A DNA stretch of 64,000 nt from NCBI GenBank assembly GCA_018240425.1, contig JAFEFU010000056.1, positions 26,585 through 90,584 on the forward strand, read 5' to 3'. Below the pieces are notes generated by a model, which did not search any database, was not told where the DNA came from, and worked only from the letters and a program-made list of their open reading frames with translations. Positions 26,136-37,940 of this stretch are shown here, one piece after another. The DNA is from Pseudomonadota bacterium. GTDB lineage: Bacteria; Pseudomonadota; Alphaproteobacteria; Rhodobacterales; Rhodobacteraceae. A program made the translations under genes and the position numbers. How positions within the stretch are numbered: position 1 is the stretch's first letter; every line of letters begins with the position of its first letter.

Positions 26136-28460
26136 TCAATCCGCGGTCAGCAAGGGCGGCTTCGAGCCGGCGATGCGCGGCTTGTCGGGCTCGGCCACGT
26201 CGAGCGCGATGGCGCCGTCGCGCACGAGGACGCGGACCAGCCCGCCCTTGGTCAGCTTGCCGAACAGGAGTTCCTCGGCCAGGGGCTTCTTGATGTGCTC
26301 CTGGATGACGCGGGCGAGGGGCCGCGCGCCCATGCGGTCGTCATAGCCCTTTTCGGCCAGCCAGTTCGCGGCCTCGGGCGACAGTTCGATATGGACGTTG
26401 CGGTCCATCAGCTGCGCCTCGAGCTGGAGCACGAACTTGTCCACCACCTGCAGGATCACCTCGCGCGGCAGGGGCAGGAACGAGATGACCGCGTCCAGCC
26501 GGTTGCGGAACTCGGGCGTGAAGGTGCGTTCGATCGCCGCCGTATCCTCGCCCTCGCGCCGGTCGCGGCCGAAGCCGATGGCGGACTTGGCCTGTTCGGC
26601 CGCCCCCGCGTTCGAGGTCATGATCAGGATCACGTTGCGGAAATCGACCTGCCGGCCATTGTGGTCGGTGAGCTTCCCGTGATCCATCACCTGGAGAAGG
26701 ATGTTGTAGACATCCGGGTGGGCCTTTTCCATTTCGTCCAGAAGCAGGACGCAATGCGGATGCTGGTCGACGCCGTCGGTCAGCATGCCGCCCTGGTCGA
26801 AACCGACATAGCCGGGCGGCGCGCCGATCAGGCGCGAGACCGCGTGTTTCTCCATGTATTCCGACATGTCGAAGCGCAGGAGTTCCACGCCCAGGCTGTC
26901 GGCCAGCTGCTTGGCGACCTCGGTCTTGCCGACGCCGGTCGGGCCGGCGAACAGGTAGTTGCCGATCGGTTTCTCGGGCTCGCGCAGGCCGGCGCGGGCG
27001 AGCTTGATCGCCGAGGCCAGCGCCTCGATCGCCTTGTCCTGGCCGAAGACCACGCGCTTCAGCGTCTTTTCCAGATCGCGCAGCACCTCGGCGTCGTCCT
27101 TGGAGACGTTCCTCGGCGGGATGCGGGCGATCTTGGCCACCACCGCCTCGATCTCTTTCGGGGTGATGGTCTTGCGGCGCCGGGATTCGGTGACAAGGTG
27201 CTGGGCGGCTCCGGCCTCGTCGATCACGTCGATCGCCTTGTCGGGCAGCTTGCGGTCATGGATGTAGCGGGCCGAAAGCTCGACCGCCGACTTGATCGCG
27301 TCCTTGGTGTAGTGCAGGTCGTGGTGCTTTTCGAAATAGGGTTTCAGCCCCATCAGGATCTTCACGCTGTCGTCGACCGAAGGTTCGTTCACGTCGATCT
27401 TCTGGAAGCGACGGGCGAGCGCGCGGTCCTTTTCGAAGTGCTGGCGGAATTCCTTGTAGGTGGTCGAGCCCATGCACCTGAGCTTGCCGCCCTGGAGCGC
27501 CGGCTTCAGCAGGTTCGAGGCGTCCATCGCGCCGCCGGAGGTGGCGCCGGCGCCGATCACGGTATGGATCTCGTCGATGAAGAGGATCGCGTCGGGGTGA
27601 TCCTCAAGCTCTTTCACCACGGCCTTCAGCCGTTCCTCGAAGTCGCCGCGGTAGCGGGTGCCGGCGAGAAGCGCCCCCATGTCGAGCGAGAAGATGGTGG
27701 ACTTGGCGAGGATCTCGGGGGTCTCGCCGCGGATGATCTTCAGGGCCAGCCCCTCGGCGATGGCGGTCTTGCCGACGCCGGGGTCGCCGACCAGGAGCGG
27801 ATTGTTCTTGCGCCGTCGGCAGAGGACCTGGATGCAGCGCTCGACCTCGGCGTCGCGGCCGATCAGCGGATCGACATCGCCCTTGCGCGATTTCTGGTTG
27901 AGATCGACGCAATACTTGCCAAGCGCGCTTTCCTTGGCCTCGGCCTCGGGCTGCTGGGCCTGATGCTCCTCGTCGCGTTCGGTGGCGCCGCTGACCGGGC
28001 GGGTCTCGCCGAAGGTGGGATCCTTGGCCACGCCATGCGCGATGAAGTTGACCGCGTCATAGCGGGTCATGTCCTGTTCCTGCAGGAAGTAGGCGGCGTT
28101 CGATTCCCGCTCGGCAAAGATCGCGACCAGCACGTTCGCGCCAGTCACTTCGGTGCGGCCCGAGGACTGCACATGGATCGCCGCACGCTGGATCACCCGC
28201 TGGAAGGCGGCGGTGGGGACGGCCTCGGACCCTTCGACATCGGTGACGAGGGTGGAAAGGTCGTCGTCGATGAAGTCCTGCAGCGTCTTCCTGAGTTCGT
28301 CGAGGTTGACCGCGCAGGCGCGCATCACCTTGGCCGCGTCGGGCTCGTCGATCAGCGCCAGCAGCAGATGTTCGAGCGTCGCAAGTTCATGGCGGCGCGC
28401 GTTGGCGAGGGCCAGGGCGGCGTGGATTGCCTGTTCGAGCGTGTTCGAGAATGACGGCAC
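26136..28460 (-). CDS. clpA: ATP-dependent Clp protease ATP-binding subunit ClpA
   Basis: 774 aa. A Clp-N double repeat (about 1-145) is followed by two AAA+ modules with Walker A motifs GDPGVGKT and GPTGVGKT. IGL-type pore and ClpP-contact features fit ClpA rather than ClpB, since the long middle coiled coil is missing. It unfolds substrates and feeds them to ClpP. The start is GTG 28460 with AAGGAG 7 nt upstream; an ATG further upstream has no comparable site. The usual neighbour clpS is not adjacent. Confidence 0.95.
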   Translation of the reverse strand: MPSFSNTLEQAIHAALALANARRHELATLEHLLLALIDEPDAAKVMRACAVNLDELRKTLQDFIDDDLSTLVTDVEGSEAVPTAAFQRVIQRAAIHVQSSGRTEVTGANVLVAIFAERESNAAYFLQEQDMTRYDAVNFIAHGVAKDPTFGETRPVSGATERDEEHQAQQPEAEAKESALGKYCVDLNQKSRKGDVDPLIGRDAEVERCIQVLCRRRKNNPLLVGDPGVGKTAIAEGLALKIIRGETPEILAKSTIFSLDMGALLAGTRYRGDFEERLKAVVKELEDHPDAILFIDEIHTVIGAGATSGGAMDASNLLKPALQGGKLRCMGSTTYKEFRQHFEKDRALARRFQKIDVNEPSVDDSVKILMGLKPYFEKHHDLHYTKDAIKSAVELSARYIHDRKLPDKAIDVIDEAGAAQHLVTESRRRKTITPKEIEAVVAKIARIPPRNVSKDDAEVLRDLEKTLKRVVFGQDKAIEALASAIKLARAGLREPEKPIGNYLFAGPTGVGKTEVAKQLADSLGVELLRFDMSEYMEKHAVSRLIGAPPGYVGFDQGGMLTDGVDQHPHCVLLLDEMEKAHPDVYNILLQVMDHGKLTDHNGRQVDFRNVILIMTSNAGAAEQAKSAIGFGRDRREGEDTAAIERTFTPEFRNRLDAVISFLPLPREVILQVVDKFVLQLEAQLMDRNVHIELSPEAANWLAEKGYDDRMGARPLARVIQEHIKKPLAEELLFGKLTKGGLVRVLVRDGAIALDVAEPDKPRIAGSKPPLLTAD

Positions 28461-28662
28461 TTGCGTGCTCCTTTCTACCGGGCGGAGGGAGGACCGACGA
28501 TCCGCTTCCACCTTTGCCTCATAGGCTTAAAGTTCGGTGGAATTCGGGCGGCTTCAAGGGGAAAGTGTCGCAATTTGTCCTGCGGCGGTCCCGGTGATGC
28601 AAAATGTGAACGATCGCCGCGAAAATCGCAGAAAACGCGCCCGGCGGCAGGAATTGCTCCGG

Positions 28663-29430
28663 TCAGAACCGATCCTTCAGGCTACGCAGATGGGCAAAGG
28701 CCCCGGCCGCGTCAAGGGCGCCGAGGCCCAGGGCGGCGCGAAAGGCCGGATCGGCGGCGCGCAGGAAGGGATTGGTGGCGATCTCTTCGGCCATCGTCAC
28801 CGGCAGGGTGGGCTGTGCCGCGTCGCGCAGCGCCTTCGCCGCCGCCGCCCGCCGTTTCAGGGCCTCGTTGTCCGGGTCGACCGACAGGGCAAAGCGGATG
28901 TTGGCGAGCGTGTATTCGTGGCCCGAGCAGATCAGCGTGTCGGAGGGCATTTCCAGGAACTGCGCGAGGCTTGCCCACATCTGGCCGGCGGTGCCCTCGA
29001 ACAGCCGGCCGCAGCCGCAGGCCATCAGGCTGTCGGCGGTGAAGGCGGCGCGGCTGTCCGGGAAGTGATAGGCGATGTGGCCAAGCGTGTGGCCCGGCAC
29101 GGCCAGGACGCGGCCGCCGTCCATGCCGATGCGCACCTGATCGCCTGCCGACAGGGCCTCGTCCAGGGGCGGCAGGCGGTGGGCGTCGGCCGCCGCGCCG
29201 ATGACCCGCGCCCCGGTGGCGGCGGCCAGCGTCTCGACCCCGGCGATGTGGTCGTCGTGGTGGTGGGTGATGAGGATGTGGCTGGCGTGCCAGCCGTGGG
29301 CGGCGAGGGCGCGGATGATCGGGGCCGCCTCGGGCACGTCGATGACCGCGGTGGCCCCGGTGGCCGCGTCATGGGCGAGCCAGGCGTAGTTGTCGGCCAG
29401 GCAGGGGACGGCTGCGATTTCCAATGGCAT
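28663..29430 (-). CDS. gloB: Hydroxyacylglutathione hydrolase (glyoxalase II)
   Basis: 255 aa metallo-beta-lactamase fold. The THHHDDH metal motif is at about 55-61, with VPGHTLGHIAYHF and CSGHEYTLANIRFAL further on. The C-terminal substrate-binding helices fit GloB. It hydrolyses S-D-lactoylglutathione to D-lactate and glutathione in methylglyoxal detoxification. It is divergent from the methyltransferase gene. Confidence 0.95.
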   Translation of the reverse strand: MPLEIAAVPCLADNYAWLAHDAATGATAVIDVPEAAPIIRALAAHGWHASHILITHHHDDHIAGVETLAAATGARVIGAAADAHRLPPLDEALSAGDQVRIGMDGGRVLAVPGHTLGHIAYHFPDSRAAFTADSLMACGCGRLFEGTAGQMWASLAQFLEMPSDTLICSGHEYTLANIRFALSVDPDNEALKRRAAAAKALRDAAQPTLPVTMAEEIATNPFLRAADPAFRAALGLGALDAAGAFAHLRSLKDRF

Positions 29431-29493
29431 GGCGTTCGGTGGTGAATTCCCTATTGTGGCCCGTGGATGTTACCAAGGCGCGGGACGGGCGCA

Positions 29494-30240
29494 ATGCACC
29501 TTGATGTGCTGGACCTGAGGAATTTCTACTACCGGACCCAACTGGGCCGGGTGGCGCAAAAGGCGGTGCGCGACAAGGTGGTCGATCTGTGGCCCGAGGC
29601 CAAGGCGCAGACGGTGGCGGGCTACGGGTTCGCGGTGCCCCTCCTGCGGCCCTATCTTGACGAGGCGCGCCGGGTCATCGGACTGATGCCGGGGCCTCAG
29701 GGCGTCATGCCCTGGCCCGCGGGAATGGCCAACGTCTCGGTCCTGTGCGAGGAGACGCAATGGCCGATCGAGACGGGCATGGTCGACCGGCTGGTGGTCC
29801 TGCACGGGCTGGAGACATCGGACCAGCCTCAGGCGCTGCTCGAGGAATGCTGGCGGGTGCTGGGGCCGGGGGGGCGGGCACTGTTCATCGTGCCGAACCG
29901 CAAGGGCCTGTGGGCGCGGTCGGACGCCACGCCCTTCGGCTCGGGGCGCCCCTACACGATGCGACAGCTTGACGCGCAGTTGCGCCAGCAGGGCTTCACG
30001 CCGGAACGCCACGAGACCGCGCTGTTCGCGCCGCCTTCGGAACGGCGCTTCTGGCTGCGCACCGCGCCGATGTGGGAAAGGGCCGGGCGGAGGGTGCGCA
30101 GCGTGATGTCGGGGGGCGTCCTGATGCTCGAGGTATCCAAGCAGGTTCACGCGCCCCTTCGCCCGGGGCTGAGGGCGGTGGTCAGGAAGCCGCTGAAGGC
30201 GCTCGAGGCGCTGCCCAAGCCGTCGGCCGAACCCGCCTGA
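29494..30240 (+). CDS. Class I SAM-dependent methyltransferase-like protein
   Basis: 248 aa from ATG 29494 ([19 protein letters not shown]); an upstream in-frame ATG at 29467 is less likely. The core shows the late half of a Rossmann methyltransferase ([38 protein letters not shown]), similar to methyltransf_11 proteins. The glycine-rich SAM loop ([13 protein letters not shown]) is degenerate, so activity should be treated with care. It is typically found divergent to gloB in related genomes, from memory. The substrate is unknown. Confidence 0.78.
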   Translation: MHLDVLDLRNFYYRTQLGRVAQKAVRDKVVDLWPEAKAQTVAGYGFAVPLLRPYLDEARRVIGLMPGPQGVMPWPAGMANVSVLCEETQWPIETGMVDRLVVLHGLETSDQPQALLEECWRVLGPGGRALFIVPNRKGLWARSDATPFGSGRPYTMRQLDAQLRQQGFTPERHETALFAPPSERRFWLRTAPMWERAGRRVRSVMSGGVLMLEVSKQVHAPLRPGLRAVVRKPLKALEALPKPSAEPA

Positions 30241-30385
30241 ACCGGCGATCACGGGCGCGTGATTCTGTGCCGGGGCGCGGTTGGGGCGCCGGCCGGGAAA
30301 CCGGAAAATCGCGTGGCAAGGCCATGTGGGCGCTAACCCCCTGAATCGCCTTGCCGCAGGGTTGAAAAACTTCTGTCCAAGGCGG

Positions 30386-30414
30386 TTGCGAGGGGCAGGC
30401 CTCTCTGCTACACG
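30386..30414 (+). promoter_or_regulatory. Putative promoter of the atpHAGDC operon
   Basis: TTGCGA (30386-30391), 17-bp spacer, TACACG (30409-30414). It lies about 95 nt upstream of atpH. A TATAAG at 30424-30429 is a nearby alternative -10 without a good -35. Confidence 0.45.
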
Positions 30415-30510
30415 GCACCGGATTATAAGTGCGGCAATGACCGCGCAGGCTGGGGCGACCCTTGCCGCGCCACCGGGCGGGCAGGGGCAAGAACAATCGG
30501 AAGGGTGGAC

Positions 30511-31071
30511 GTGTCCGAAACAGCTTCGACAGCTTCCGGGATCGCGGAGCGTTACGCGCTGGCGGTCTTCGATCTTGTGAAGGAGGCCAACGGCGTCAAG
30601 ACGCTCGAGGCCGACGTGGCCGCGCTGCAAGGCGCGCTGGCCGAAAGCCCCGATCTGCGGGCGCTGATCGCCTCGCCGGTCTATTCGCGCGACGACCAGG
30701 GCCGGGCGGTCGCCGCCGTGGCCGCGAAGATGAAGCTGTCGGGCATCCTCGTCAACACGCTGGCGCTGATGGCCTCGAACCGCCGCCTGTTCGTCCTGCC
30801 GCAACTGCTGTCGGCGCTGCGCGGGATGATCGCTGACGAAAAGGGCGAAGTCACCGCCGATGTCACCGCCGCCGCTGAGCTGACCAAGGCGCAGGCCGCG
30901 AAGCTCGCCGCCTCGCTGAAGGCCAGCATCGGCAAGGCCGTCAACCTGAATGTCGCCGTCGATGAAAGCCTCATCGGCGGACTCATCGTCAAGGTGGGCT
31001 CGAAGATGATCGACACCTCGATCCGCTCGAAGCTCGCGTCCCTGCAGAATTCAATGAAAGAGGTCGGATAA
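30511..31071 (+). CDS. atpH: F1 ATP synthase delta subunit
   Basis: 186 aa. The N-terminal helical domain ([17 protein letters not shown]) and the C-terminal end ([22 protein letters not shown]) are classic delta/OSCP. It links F1 to the peripheral stalk of F0. Two in-frame GTGs exist (30505, 30511); 30511 is placed correctly behind GGAAGGG. The stop overlaps the atpA start (TAATG). Confidence 0.95.
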   Translation: MSETASTASGIAERYALAVFDLVKEANGVKTLEADVAALQGALAESPDLRALIASPVYSRDDQGRAVAAVAAKMKLSGILVNTLALMASNRRLFVLPQLLSALRGMIADEKGEVTADVTAAAELTKAQAAKLAASLKASIGKAVNLNVAVDESLIGGLIVKVGSKMIDTSIRSKLASLQNSMKEVG

Positions 31072-32609
31072 TGGGTATCCAAGCAGCCGAGATCTCTGCG
31101 ATCCTCAAGGAGCAGATCAAGAACTTCGGTCAGGAAGCGGAAGTGGCCGAAGTCGGCCGCGTCCTCTCGGTCGGCGACGGGATCGCCCGCGTCCACGGGC
31201 TCGACAATGTCCAGGCCGGCGAGATGGTGGAATTCCCCGGCGGCATCCGCGGCATGGCGCTGAACCTCGAAGTCGACAACGTCGGTATCGTGATCTTCGG
31301 CGACGACCGTTCGATCAAGGAAGGCGACACCGTCAAGCGCACCAAGTCGATCGTGGACGTGCCGGTGGGCGACGAGCTTCTGGGCCGCGTGGTCGATGCG
31401 CTTGGCAACCCGATCGACGGCAAGGGCCCGCTGAAGACCAAGAAGCGCGCCGTCGCCGACGTGAAGGCCCCCGGCATCATTCCGCGCCGCTCGGTGCACG
31501 AACCGATGGCGACCGGCCTGAAGTCGGTCGACGCGATGACGCCCATCGGCCGCGGCCAGCGCGAACTCATCATCGGCGACCGCCAGACCGGCAAGACCGC
31601 GCTGGCGCTCGACACGATCCTGAACCAGAAGTCCTACAACGAGGCCGCGGGTTCGGACGAGTCGAAGAAACTCTACTGCGTCTATGTCGCCATCGGGCAG
31701 AAGCGTTCGACCGTCGCCCAGCTGGTCAAGAAGCTGGAAGAGACCGGCGCGCTCGCCTATTCGATCGTGGTGGCCGCGACCGCGTCCGACCCGGCGCCGA
31801 TGCAGTTCCTCGCGCCCTATTCGGCGACCGCGATCGGCGAGTATTTCCGCGACAATGGCCGCCATGCGCTGATGATCTACGACGACCTGTCCAAGCAGGC
31901 CGTGGCCTACCGCCAGATGTCGCTTCTGCTGCGCCGTCCGCCGGGGCGCGAAGCCTATCCGGGCGACGTGTTCTACCTGCACTCGCGCCTGCTGGAGCGT
32001 TCGGCCAAGCTGAACGCCGACAACGGCGCCGGTTCGCTGACCGCGCTGCCGATCATCGAGACCCAGGCGGGCGACATTTCGGCCTATATCCCGACCAACG
32101 TGATCTCGATCACCGACGGCCAGATCTTCCTCGAGGGCGAACTGTTCTACCAGGGCATCCGTCCGGCGGTGAACACCGGCCTGTCGGTCAGCCGCGTGGG
32201 CTCGGCGGCGCAGACCTCGGCGATGAAGTCGATCGCCGGCCCGCTGAAGCTGGAACTGGCGCAGTACCGCGAGATGGCGGCCTTCGCGCAGTTCGGCTCG
32301 GACCTCGACGCGGCAACGCAGAAGCTGCTGAACCGCGGCGCGCGCCTGACCGAGCTGATGAAGCAGCCGCAATACTCGCCGCTGACCAACGCCGAGATCG
32401 TCTGCGTGATCTTCGCCGGCACCCGGGGGTATCTCGACGAGGTCGCGGTCAAGGACGTGGGCCGCTACGAGGCCGGTCTCATCAAGCACCTGCGCACCAA
32501 CTGCAAGGCACTGCTGGACGACATCACCAACAATGACCGCAAGATTGCCGGCGATCTGGAAAAGGCGATCCGCGACGCGATCGGCGCCTTCGCCAAGACC
32601 TTCGCCTGA
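31071..32609 (+). CDS. atpA: F1 ATP synthase alpha subunit
   Basis: 512 aa. The P-loop GDRQTGKT lies at 169-176, and [31 protein letters not shown] is the alpha signature region in several pieces. Alpha forms the non-catalytic nucleotide sites of the alpha3beta3 ring. It overlaps atpH by one base and precedes atpG by 22 bp, the standard alphaproteobacterial F1-only operon order. Confidence 0.98.
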   Translation: MGIQAAEISAILKEQIKNFGQEAEVAEVGRVLSVGDGIARVHGLDNVQAGEMVEFPGGIRGMALNLEVDNVGIVIFGDDRSIKEGDTVKRTKSIVDVPVGDELLGRVVDALGNPIDGKGPLKTKKRAVADVKAPGIIPRRSVHEPMATGLKSVDAMTPIGRGQRELIIGDRQTGKTALALDTILNQKSYNEAAGSDESKKLYCVYVAIGQKRSTVAQLVKKLEETGALAYSIVVAATASDPAPMQFLAPYSATAIGEYFRDNGRHALMIYDDLSKQAVAYRQMSLLLRRPPGREAYPGDVFYLHSRLLERSAKLNADNGAGSLTALPIIETQAGDISAYIPTNVISITDGQIFLEGELFYQGIRPAVNTGLSVSRVGSAAQTSAMKSIAGPLKLELAQYREMAAFAQFGSDLDAATQKLLNRGARLTELMKQPQYSPLTNAEIVCVIFAGTRGYLDEVAVKDVGRYEAGLIKHLRTNCKALLDDITNNDRKIAGDLEKAIRDAIGAFAKTFA

Positions 32610-32631
32610 GCCGCGCCGGGAGTTCAGGTAA

Positions 32632-33501
32632 ATGCCGAGCCTAAAGGCACTTAAGAACCGGATCACGAGCGTCAAGTCGACGCGCAAGATCACCAAGGCG
32701 ATGCAGATGGTCGCCGCCGCGAAACTGCGCCGCGCGCAGGAGGCGGCGGAGGCCGCGCGCCCCTATGCCGGCCGCATGAATGCGGTGATGGCCGGCCTTG
32801 CCGTCAGCGTCGGCGGATCGGACAGCGCGCCCCGGCTTCTGGCCGGGACGGGCAACGACAAGGTGCACCTGCTGGTCGTGCTGACCTCGGAGCGGGGCCT
32901 CTGCGGCGGCTTCAACTCGACCATCGTGCGCCTGGCCCGGCAGCGGGCCAACGAGCTGATCGCGGCGGGCAAGACCGTCAAGATCCTGACCGTCGGCAAG
33001 AAGGGCCGCGAGCAGCTGAAGCGCGACTTTGCCGACAGGTTCGTCGGCCATGTCGATCTGGGCGCGGTGCGCAGGCTGGGCTATGACGATGCCCAGGGGA
33101 TCGCGCGCGATGTCCTGGCGCGGTTCGATCAGGGCGAGTTCGACGTGGCGACGCTGTTCTACAACCGCTTCCACTCGGTCATCAGCCAGGTGCCGACCGC
33201 CCGCCAGGTGATCCCCGCCAGCTTCGAGGGCGGCCAGGGGGCATCGACGCTCTATGACTACGAGCCAAGCGAAGAGGGTATCCTGGCCGATCTTCTGCCG
33301 CGCGGCGTGGCCACCCAGATCTTCACCGCGCTTCTGGAGAACGGGGCGTCCGAGCAGGGCGCGCGGATGAGCGCGATGGACAATGCCACGCGGAACGCCG
33401 GCGACATGATCAACCGGCTGACCATCCAGTACAACCGCTCGCGCCAGGCCGCGATCACCAAAGAGCTTATCGAAATCATTTCGGGCGCCGAGGCGCTCTG
33501 A
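32632..33501 (+). CDS. atpG: F1 ATP synthase gamma subunit
   Basis: 289 aa. The N-terminal helix ([22 protein letters not shown]) and C-terminal helix ([15 protein letters not shown]) form the rotating coiled-coil shaft; [10 protein letters not shown] lies in the Rossmann-like middle. Gamma couples proton-driven c-ring rotation to catalysis in beta. Confidence 0.97.
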   Translation: MPSLKALKNRITSVKSTRKITKAMQMVAAAKLRRAQEAAEAARPYAGRMNAVMAGLAVSVGGSDSAPRLLAGTGNDKVHLLVVLTSERGLCGGFNSTIVRLARQRANELIAAGKTVKILTVGKKGREQLKRDFADRFVGHVDLGAVRRLGYDDAQGIARDVLARFDQGEFDVATLFYNRFHSVISQVPTARQVIPASFEGGQGASTLYDYEPSEEGILADLLPRGVATQIFTALLENGASEQGARMSAMDNATRNAGDMINRLTIQYNRSRQAAITKELIEIISGAEAL

Positions 33502-34968
<1,467 letters not shown>

Positions 34969-34977
34969 GGGGGCAAC

Positions 34978-35391
34978 ATGGCCGACATGATGCAGTTCGA
35001 CCTCGTGACACCCGAGCGGCGGCTTGCCTCGCTCCAGGTGCGCGAGGCGCGCATTCCCGGTTCGGAGGGCGAGTTGACCGCCATGCCGGGCCACGCACCG
35101 CTCATCACCTCGCTGCGTCCGGGGGTTCTCGCGGTTCTCACCGCCGAGGGCGAGACCGACTATGTCGTGACCGGGGGCTTCGCCGAAGTGAATGCCTCGG
35201 GCGTCACCGTCCTGGCCGAGATCGCCCATCCGACCAGCGAAGTGACCCAGGAGATGATCGACGGCATGGTCGCCGAGGCCCAGCGTCTGCACCGCGACGC
35301 CCATCCCGGCGTGGTGGACGCCACGGCGAAGCTTCTTGCCGACATGGTCGCCCTTGGCAGCCGGATCGGGCTGGACCCGAAGCTGTCCTGA
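34978..35391 (+). CDS. atpC: F1 ATP synthase epsilon subunit
   Basis: 137 aa. The N-terminal beta-sandwich (MQFDLVTPERRLASLQV, PGSEGELTAMPGHAPLITSLRPG) is clear. The C-terminal helical region runs to the end. Epsilon restrains ATP hydrolysis and binds gamma. It is last in the operon, 24 bp before a strong terminator. No F0 genes are present here, as expected for alphaproteobacteria with split F0 and F1 operons. Confidence 0.96.
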   Translation: MADMMQFDLVTPERRLASLQVREARIPGSEGELTAMPGHAPLITSLRPGVLAVLTAEGETDYVVTGGFAEVNASGVTVLAEIAHPTSEVTQEMIDGMVAEAQRLHRDAHPGVVDATAKLLADMVALGSRIGLDPKLS

Positions 35392-35414
35392 CAGGGACGG
35401 CCCGAAAGCCCCGG

Positions 35415-35448
35415 AAAGCCCCGCATCGCGCCGGGGCTTTTTCTTTTG
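35415..35448 (+). terminator. Rho-independent terminator of the atp operon
   Basis: AAAGCCCCG (35415-35423) pairs perfectly with CGGGGCTTT (35432-35440), followed by TTTTCTTTTG-like T-rich sequence. Confidence 0.85.
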
Positions 35449-35525
35449 ATCATTTCCGCCAGAGCCCGTCCGATGCGGAGAGAAGCGCCGGACAGGCCTT
35501 GGCTCCCTGGCGGTCGCCGGTCTTT

Positions 35526-35552
35526 CGACAAAAGCGGATTCCCCTTTTGTCG
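35526..35552 (+). repeat. 9-bp perfect inverted repeat upstream of the lectin gene
   Basis: CGACAAAAG (35526-35534) and CTTTTGTCG (35544-35552) flank a 9-nt loop. It begins 66 bp before the H-type lectin start. Two near-identical CGGACAGGC[C/T]TT segments (from about 35494 and 35551) accompany it. It is not followed by a T-tract, so an operator or leader element is more likely than a terminator. Confidence 0.45.
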
Positions 35553-35591
35553 GACAGGCTTTAGGCTTGCCCCAGGCTGGCCGGGGGAGAC

Positions 35592-35942
35592 ATGCGGCGC
35601 ATCAGTTCGCATCTATTCGGGGTCGAGCAGGGGTCGCTGGTCCTGTTCGCCGACTTCAAGGACGGCGGCGCGATGTGGACCGGCGAGGGCCCGCGCGAGT
35701 TCCGCCGTCTGGTCGAGTTCGACGAGCCCTTTCTGGGCGAGCCGGTCGTGCAGGTGTCGCTCTCGATGTGGGACATGGACAGCGCCGCCAACCAGCGCGC
35801 CGACATCGCCGCCGAGCTGATCACGCCCGAAGGCTTCGTGATCGTCTTCCGCACCTGGGGCGATACCCGCGTGGCCCGGGTCAGGGCCGACTGGATCGCC
35901 TTTGGCGAGGTCCGCGACGAAGAGGACTGGGAGATCCGCTGA
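35592..35942 (+). CDS. H-type lectin domain protein
   Basis: 116 aa, almost entirely one H-type lectin domain: WTGEGPREFRRLVEFDEPF, VSLSMWDMDSAANQRADI, FRTWGDTRVARVRADWIAFG. In snail agglutinin and discoidins this six-stranded sandwich binds GalNAc-type sugars as a trimer. There is no signal peptide, so a cytosolic location or a structural role is likely. It lies just downstream of the atp terminator with its own leader. The ligand is unknown. Confidence 0.82.
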   Translation: MRRISSHLFGVEQGSLVLFADFKDGGAMWTGEGPREFRRLVEFDEPFLGEPVVQVSLSMWDMDSAANQRADIAAELITPEGFVIVFRTWGDTRVARVRADWIAFGEVRDEEDWEIR

Positions 35943-35948
35943 CGGACC

Positions 35949-37862
35949 TCAGCGCGGCGTACGCCTGCCGCCCTTCGGCTTGCGCGTCGCCCAGCCGGCC
36001 TGCGGGGGCTTGCCCTTGGGCTTGTGCGGCTTGCCTGGTTTGCCGGGCGCGTCAGGCGCGGATTTTGCGCCCGACTTCTTGGCGGAATACTGTGCTGCCG
36101 GGCGCGGCTTCGGGCCGGTTTCCGCGGTGGCTGCCTCTGGCGCAGGTCCAGGGGTCGGGTCTCCGGCCGCGTCGCGCCGGGGGGGCGGGCCCTTGCGGTG
36201 GGGCTTGGGTTGGCGGGGGGATGGGCCTTCGGAATGGGCCGGGCGCTCGGCCGGTGTCCGGTCGCCGAAGGGCGGCGCGTCCAGCGGCCTGACCGTCACC
36301 CCGTTTTCCAGCGCCCGCTCGCGCCCGAGCGCCTTGAGGAAGGCCGGCGCCCGCGACAGAAGGATCTCGACGAAGGTCTCGCTTTCCTGGACGCGGATCG
36401 CACCCACGTCGCCGCGCCCGAGGTTGCCGGCCCGGCAGACCATCGGCAAGATGCGGCGCGGCTCGGCATGGTCGCGCCGGCCGATCGACAGGGCAAACCA
36501 GCGGCCGGGGCCGAAGGTGGCGGGGTCGCGCGGAGCCTGCGCGCCGGCCAGTTCCTCGGGAGCCGAGCGCGCGCTCATGTAAAGCCGGACGAAGGCGGCC
36601 GCCACGCGCCGCGCGTTCTGTCCGTCCAGCAGGCGCACGGCCAGCGCGGCCTCGCGCTCGCTCACCTCTTCGCCCCAGACCGGGTCGGCCAGGAGCCGCG
36701 CCTCGTCGCGGGCGCGCACCGCGTCGGCGGTCGGCGCCTCGACCCATTCCGCCGCGACCCTTGCCTGACCCAGCAGCGCCTCGGTCCGCCGCCGCCGGTT
36801 GCGTGGCACGATCAGCGCGCTGATCCCCTTGCGCCCCGCCCGTCCGGTCCTGCCCGAGCGGTGGAGAAGCACTTCGCCGTTGGTGGGCAGTTCAGCGTGA
36901 ATGACCAGATCGAGGTTCGGCAGGTCGATGCCGCGCGCCGCCACGTCGGTCGCCACGCAGACCCGCGCCCGCCCGTCGCGCATGGCCTGAAGCGCATGGC
37001 TGCGCTCGGACTGGCTGAGTTCGCCCGACAGCGCCACCGCCGCGAAGGCGCGGTTGGTCAGCCTTGTGTGCAGCCGGTTCACCGCCGCCCGCGTGTTGCA
37101 GAAGATGATCGCGTTCGGCGCCTCGTGAAAGCGCAGAAGGTTGATGATGGCGTTCTCGGTGTCGGTCGGGGCGACCTCGACGGCGTGATAGGCGATGTCG
37201 GCGTGCTGGCCCTCGGCCGCAACCGCGCGGATGCGCAGCGCGTCCTTCTGGAAGTCGCGGGCCAGCGCCTCGATGGCCTTCGGCACGGTGGCCGAAAACA
37301 TCAGCGTCCGCCGGTCCTCGGGGGCGGCGCGCAGGATCGTCTCCAGATCCTCGCGGAAGCCGAGGTCGAGCATCTCGTCGGCCTCGTCGAGGACCACGGC
37401 CCGCATCAGCGCGGGATCAAGGGTGCCGCGCCTGAGGTGGTCGCAGATCCGCCCCGGCGTGCCGACGACGATATGCGCGCCACGGTCGAGCGCCCGCACC
37501 TCGTCGCGCATGTCCATGCCGCCGACGCAGGAGGAAATGGTGGCGCCGGCCTGCGCATAAAGCCACTGAAGCTCGCGCCGGACCTGCAAGGCCAGTTCGC
37601 GCGTGGGCGCGATGACCAGGGCCAGAGGCGTCGTCGCGGGACCGAAGGTGCCTGCCTCGGCCAGAAGCGTCGGCGCGATGGCGAGGCCGAAGCCCACCGT
37701 CTTGCCCGATCCGGTCTGGGCCGACACCAGAAGGTCGCGCGCCCCGAGCGCGGGGTCGGTGACGGCCTGCTGCACGGGCGTCAGCCGGTCATAGCCCTTC
37801 GCGGCCAGCGCGGCGGCCAGTGCGGGGATCAGGGTCGGCGGGGAGGCGGCTATGTCGGTCAT
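35949..37862 (-). CDS. DEAD-box RNA helicase (DbpA/DeaD-like)
   Basis: 637 aa. Helicase motifs are complete: Q motif (YDRLTPVQ), AQTGSGKT, PTRELALQV, TPGR, DEAD (VLDEADEML), SAT, and HRSGRTGRAG near residue 320. A DbpA-type RNA-binding domain follows (about 465-545), then a Pro/Lys/Arg-rich tail of about 90 aa ending KPKGGRRTPR. Such proteins remodel rRNA or mRNA during ribosome assembly and cold adaptation. The basic tail probably gives extra RNA affinity. Confidence 0.93.
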   Translation of the reverse strand: MTDIAASPPTLIPALAAALAAKGYDRLTPVQQAVTDPALGARDLLVSAQTGSGKTVGFGLAIAPTLLAEAGTFGPATTPLALVIAPTRELALQVRRELQWLYAQAGATISSCVGGMDMRDEVRALDRGAHIVVGTPGRICDHLRRGTLDPALMRAVVLDEADEMLDLGFREDLETILRAAPEDRRTLMFSATVPKAIEALARDFQKDALRIRAVAAEGQHADIAYHAVEVAPTDTENAIINLLRFHEAPNAIIFCNTRAAVNRLHTRLTNRAFAAVALSGELSQSERSHALQAMRDGRARVCVATDVAARGIDLPNLDLVIHAELPTNGEVLLHRSGRTGRAGRKGISALIVPRNRRRRTEALLGQARVAAEWVEAPTADAVRARDEARLLADPVWGEEVSEREAALAVRLLDGQNARRVAAAFVRLYMSARSAPEELAGAQAPRDPATFGPGRWFALSIGRRDHAEPRRILPMVCRAGNLGRGDVGAIRVQESETFVEILLSRAPAFLKALGRERALENGVTVRPLDAPPFGDRTPAERPAHSEGPSPRQPKPHRKGPPPRRDAAGDPTPGPAPEAATAETGPKPRPAAQYSAKKSGAKSAPDAPGKPGKPHKPKGKPPQAGWATRKPKGGRRTPR

Positions 37863-37940
37863 CGGGGCACTTTCACGAAAGCCCCGGCCCTAAGGGGTTT
37901 TCGCGCCGATGTATAGAGCAATGTTGAGCGGCGGGCGCTG

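Noticed and set aside
25905..28454. 849-codon plus-strand frame opposite clpA
   Set aside because: ClpA is unmistakable on the minus strand; the plus frame has no recognisable domains.
30424..30429. TATAAG as the main -10 of the atp operon
   Set aside because: No -35-like hexamer lies 16-18 bp upstream; the TTGCGA/TACACG pair fits spacing better.
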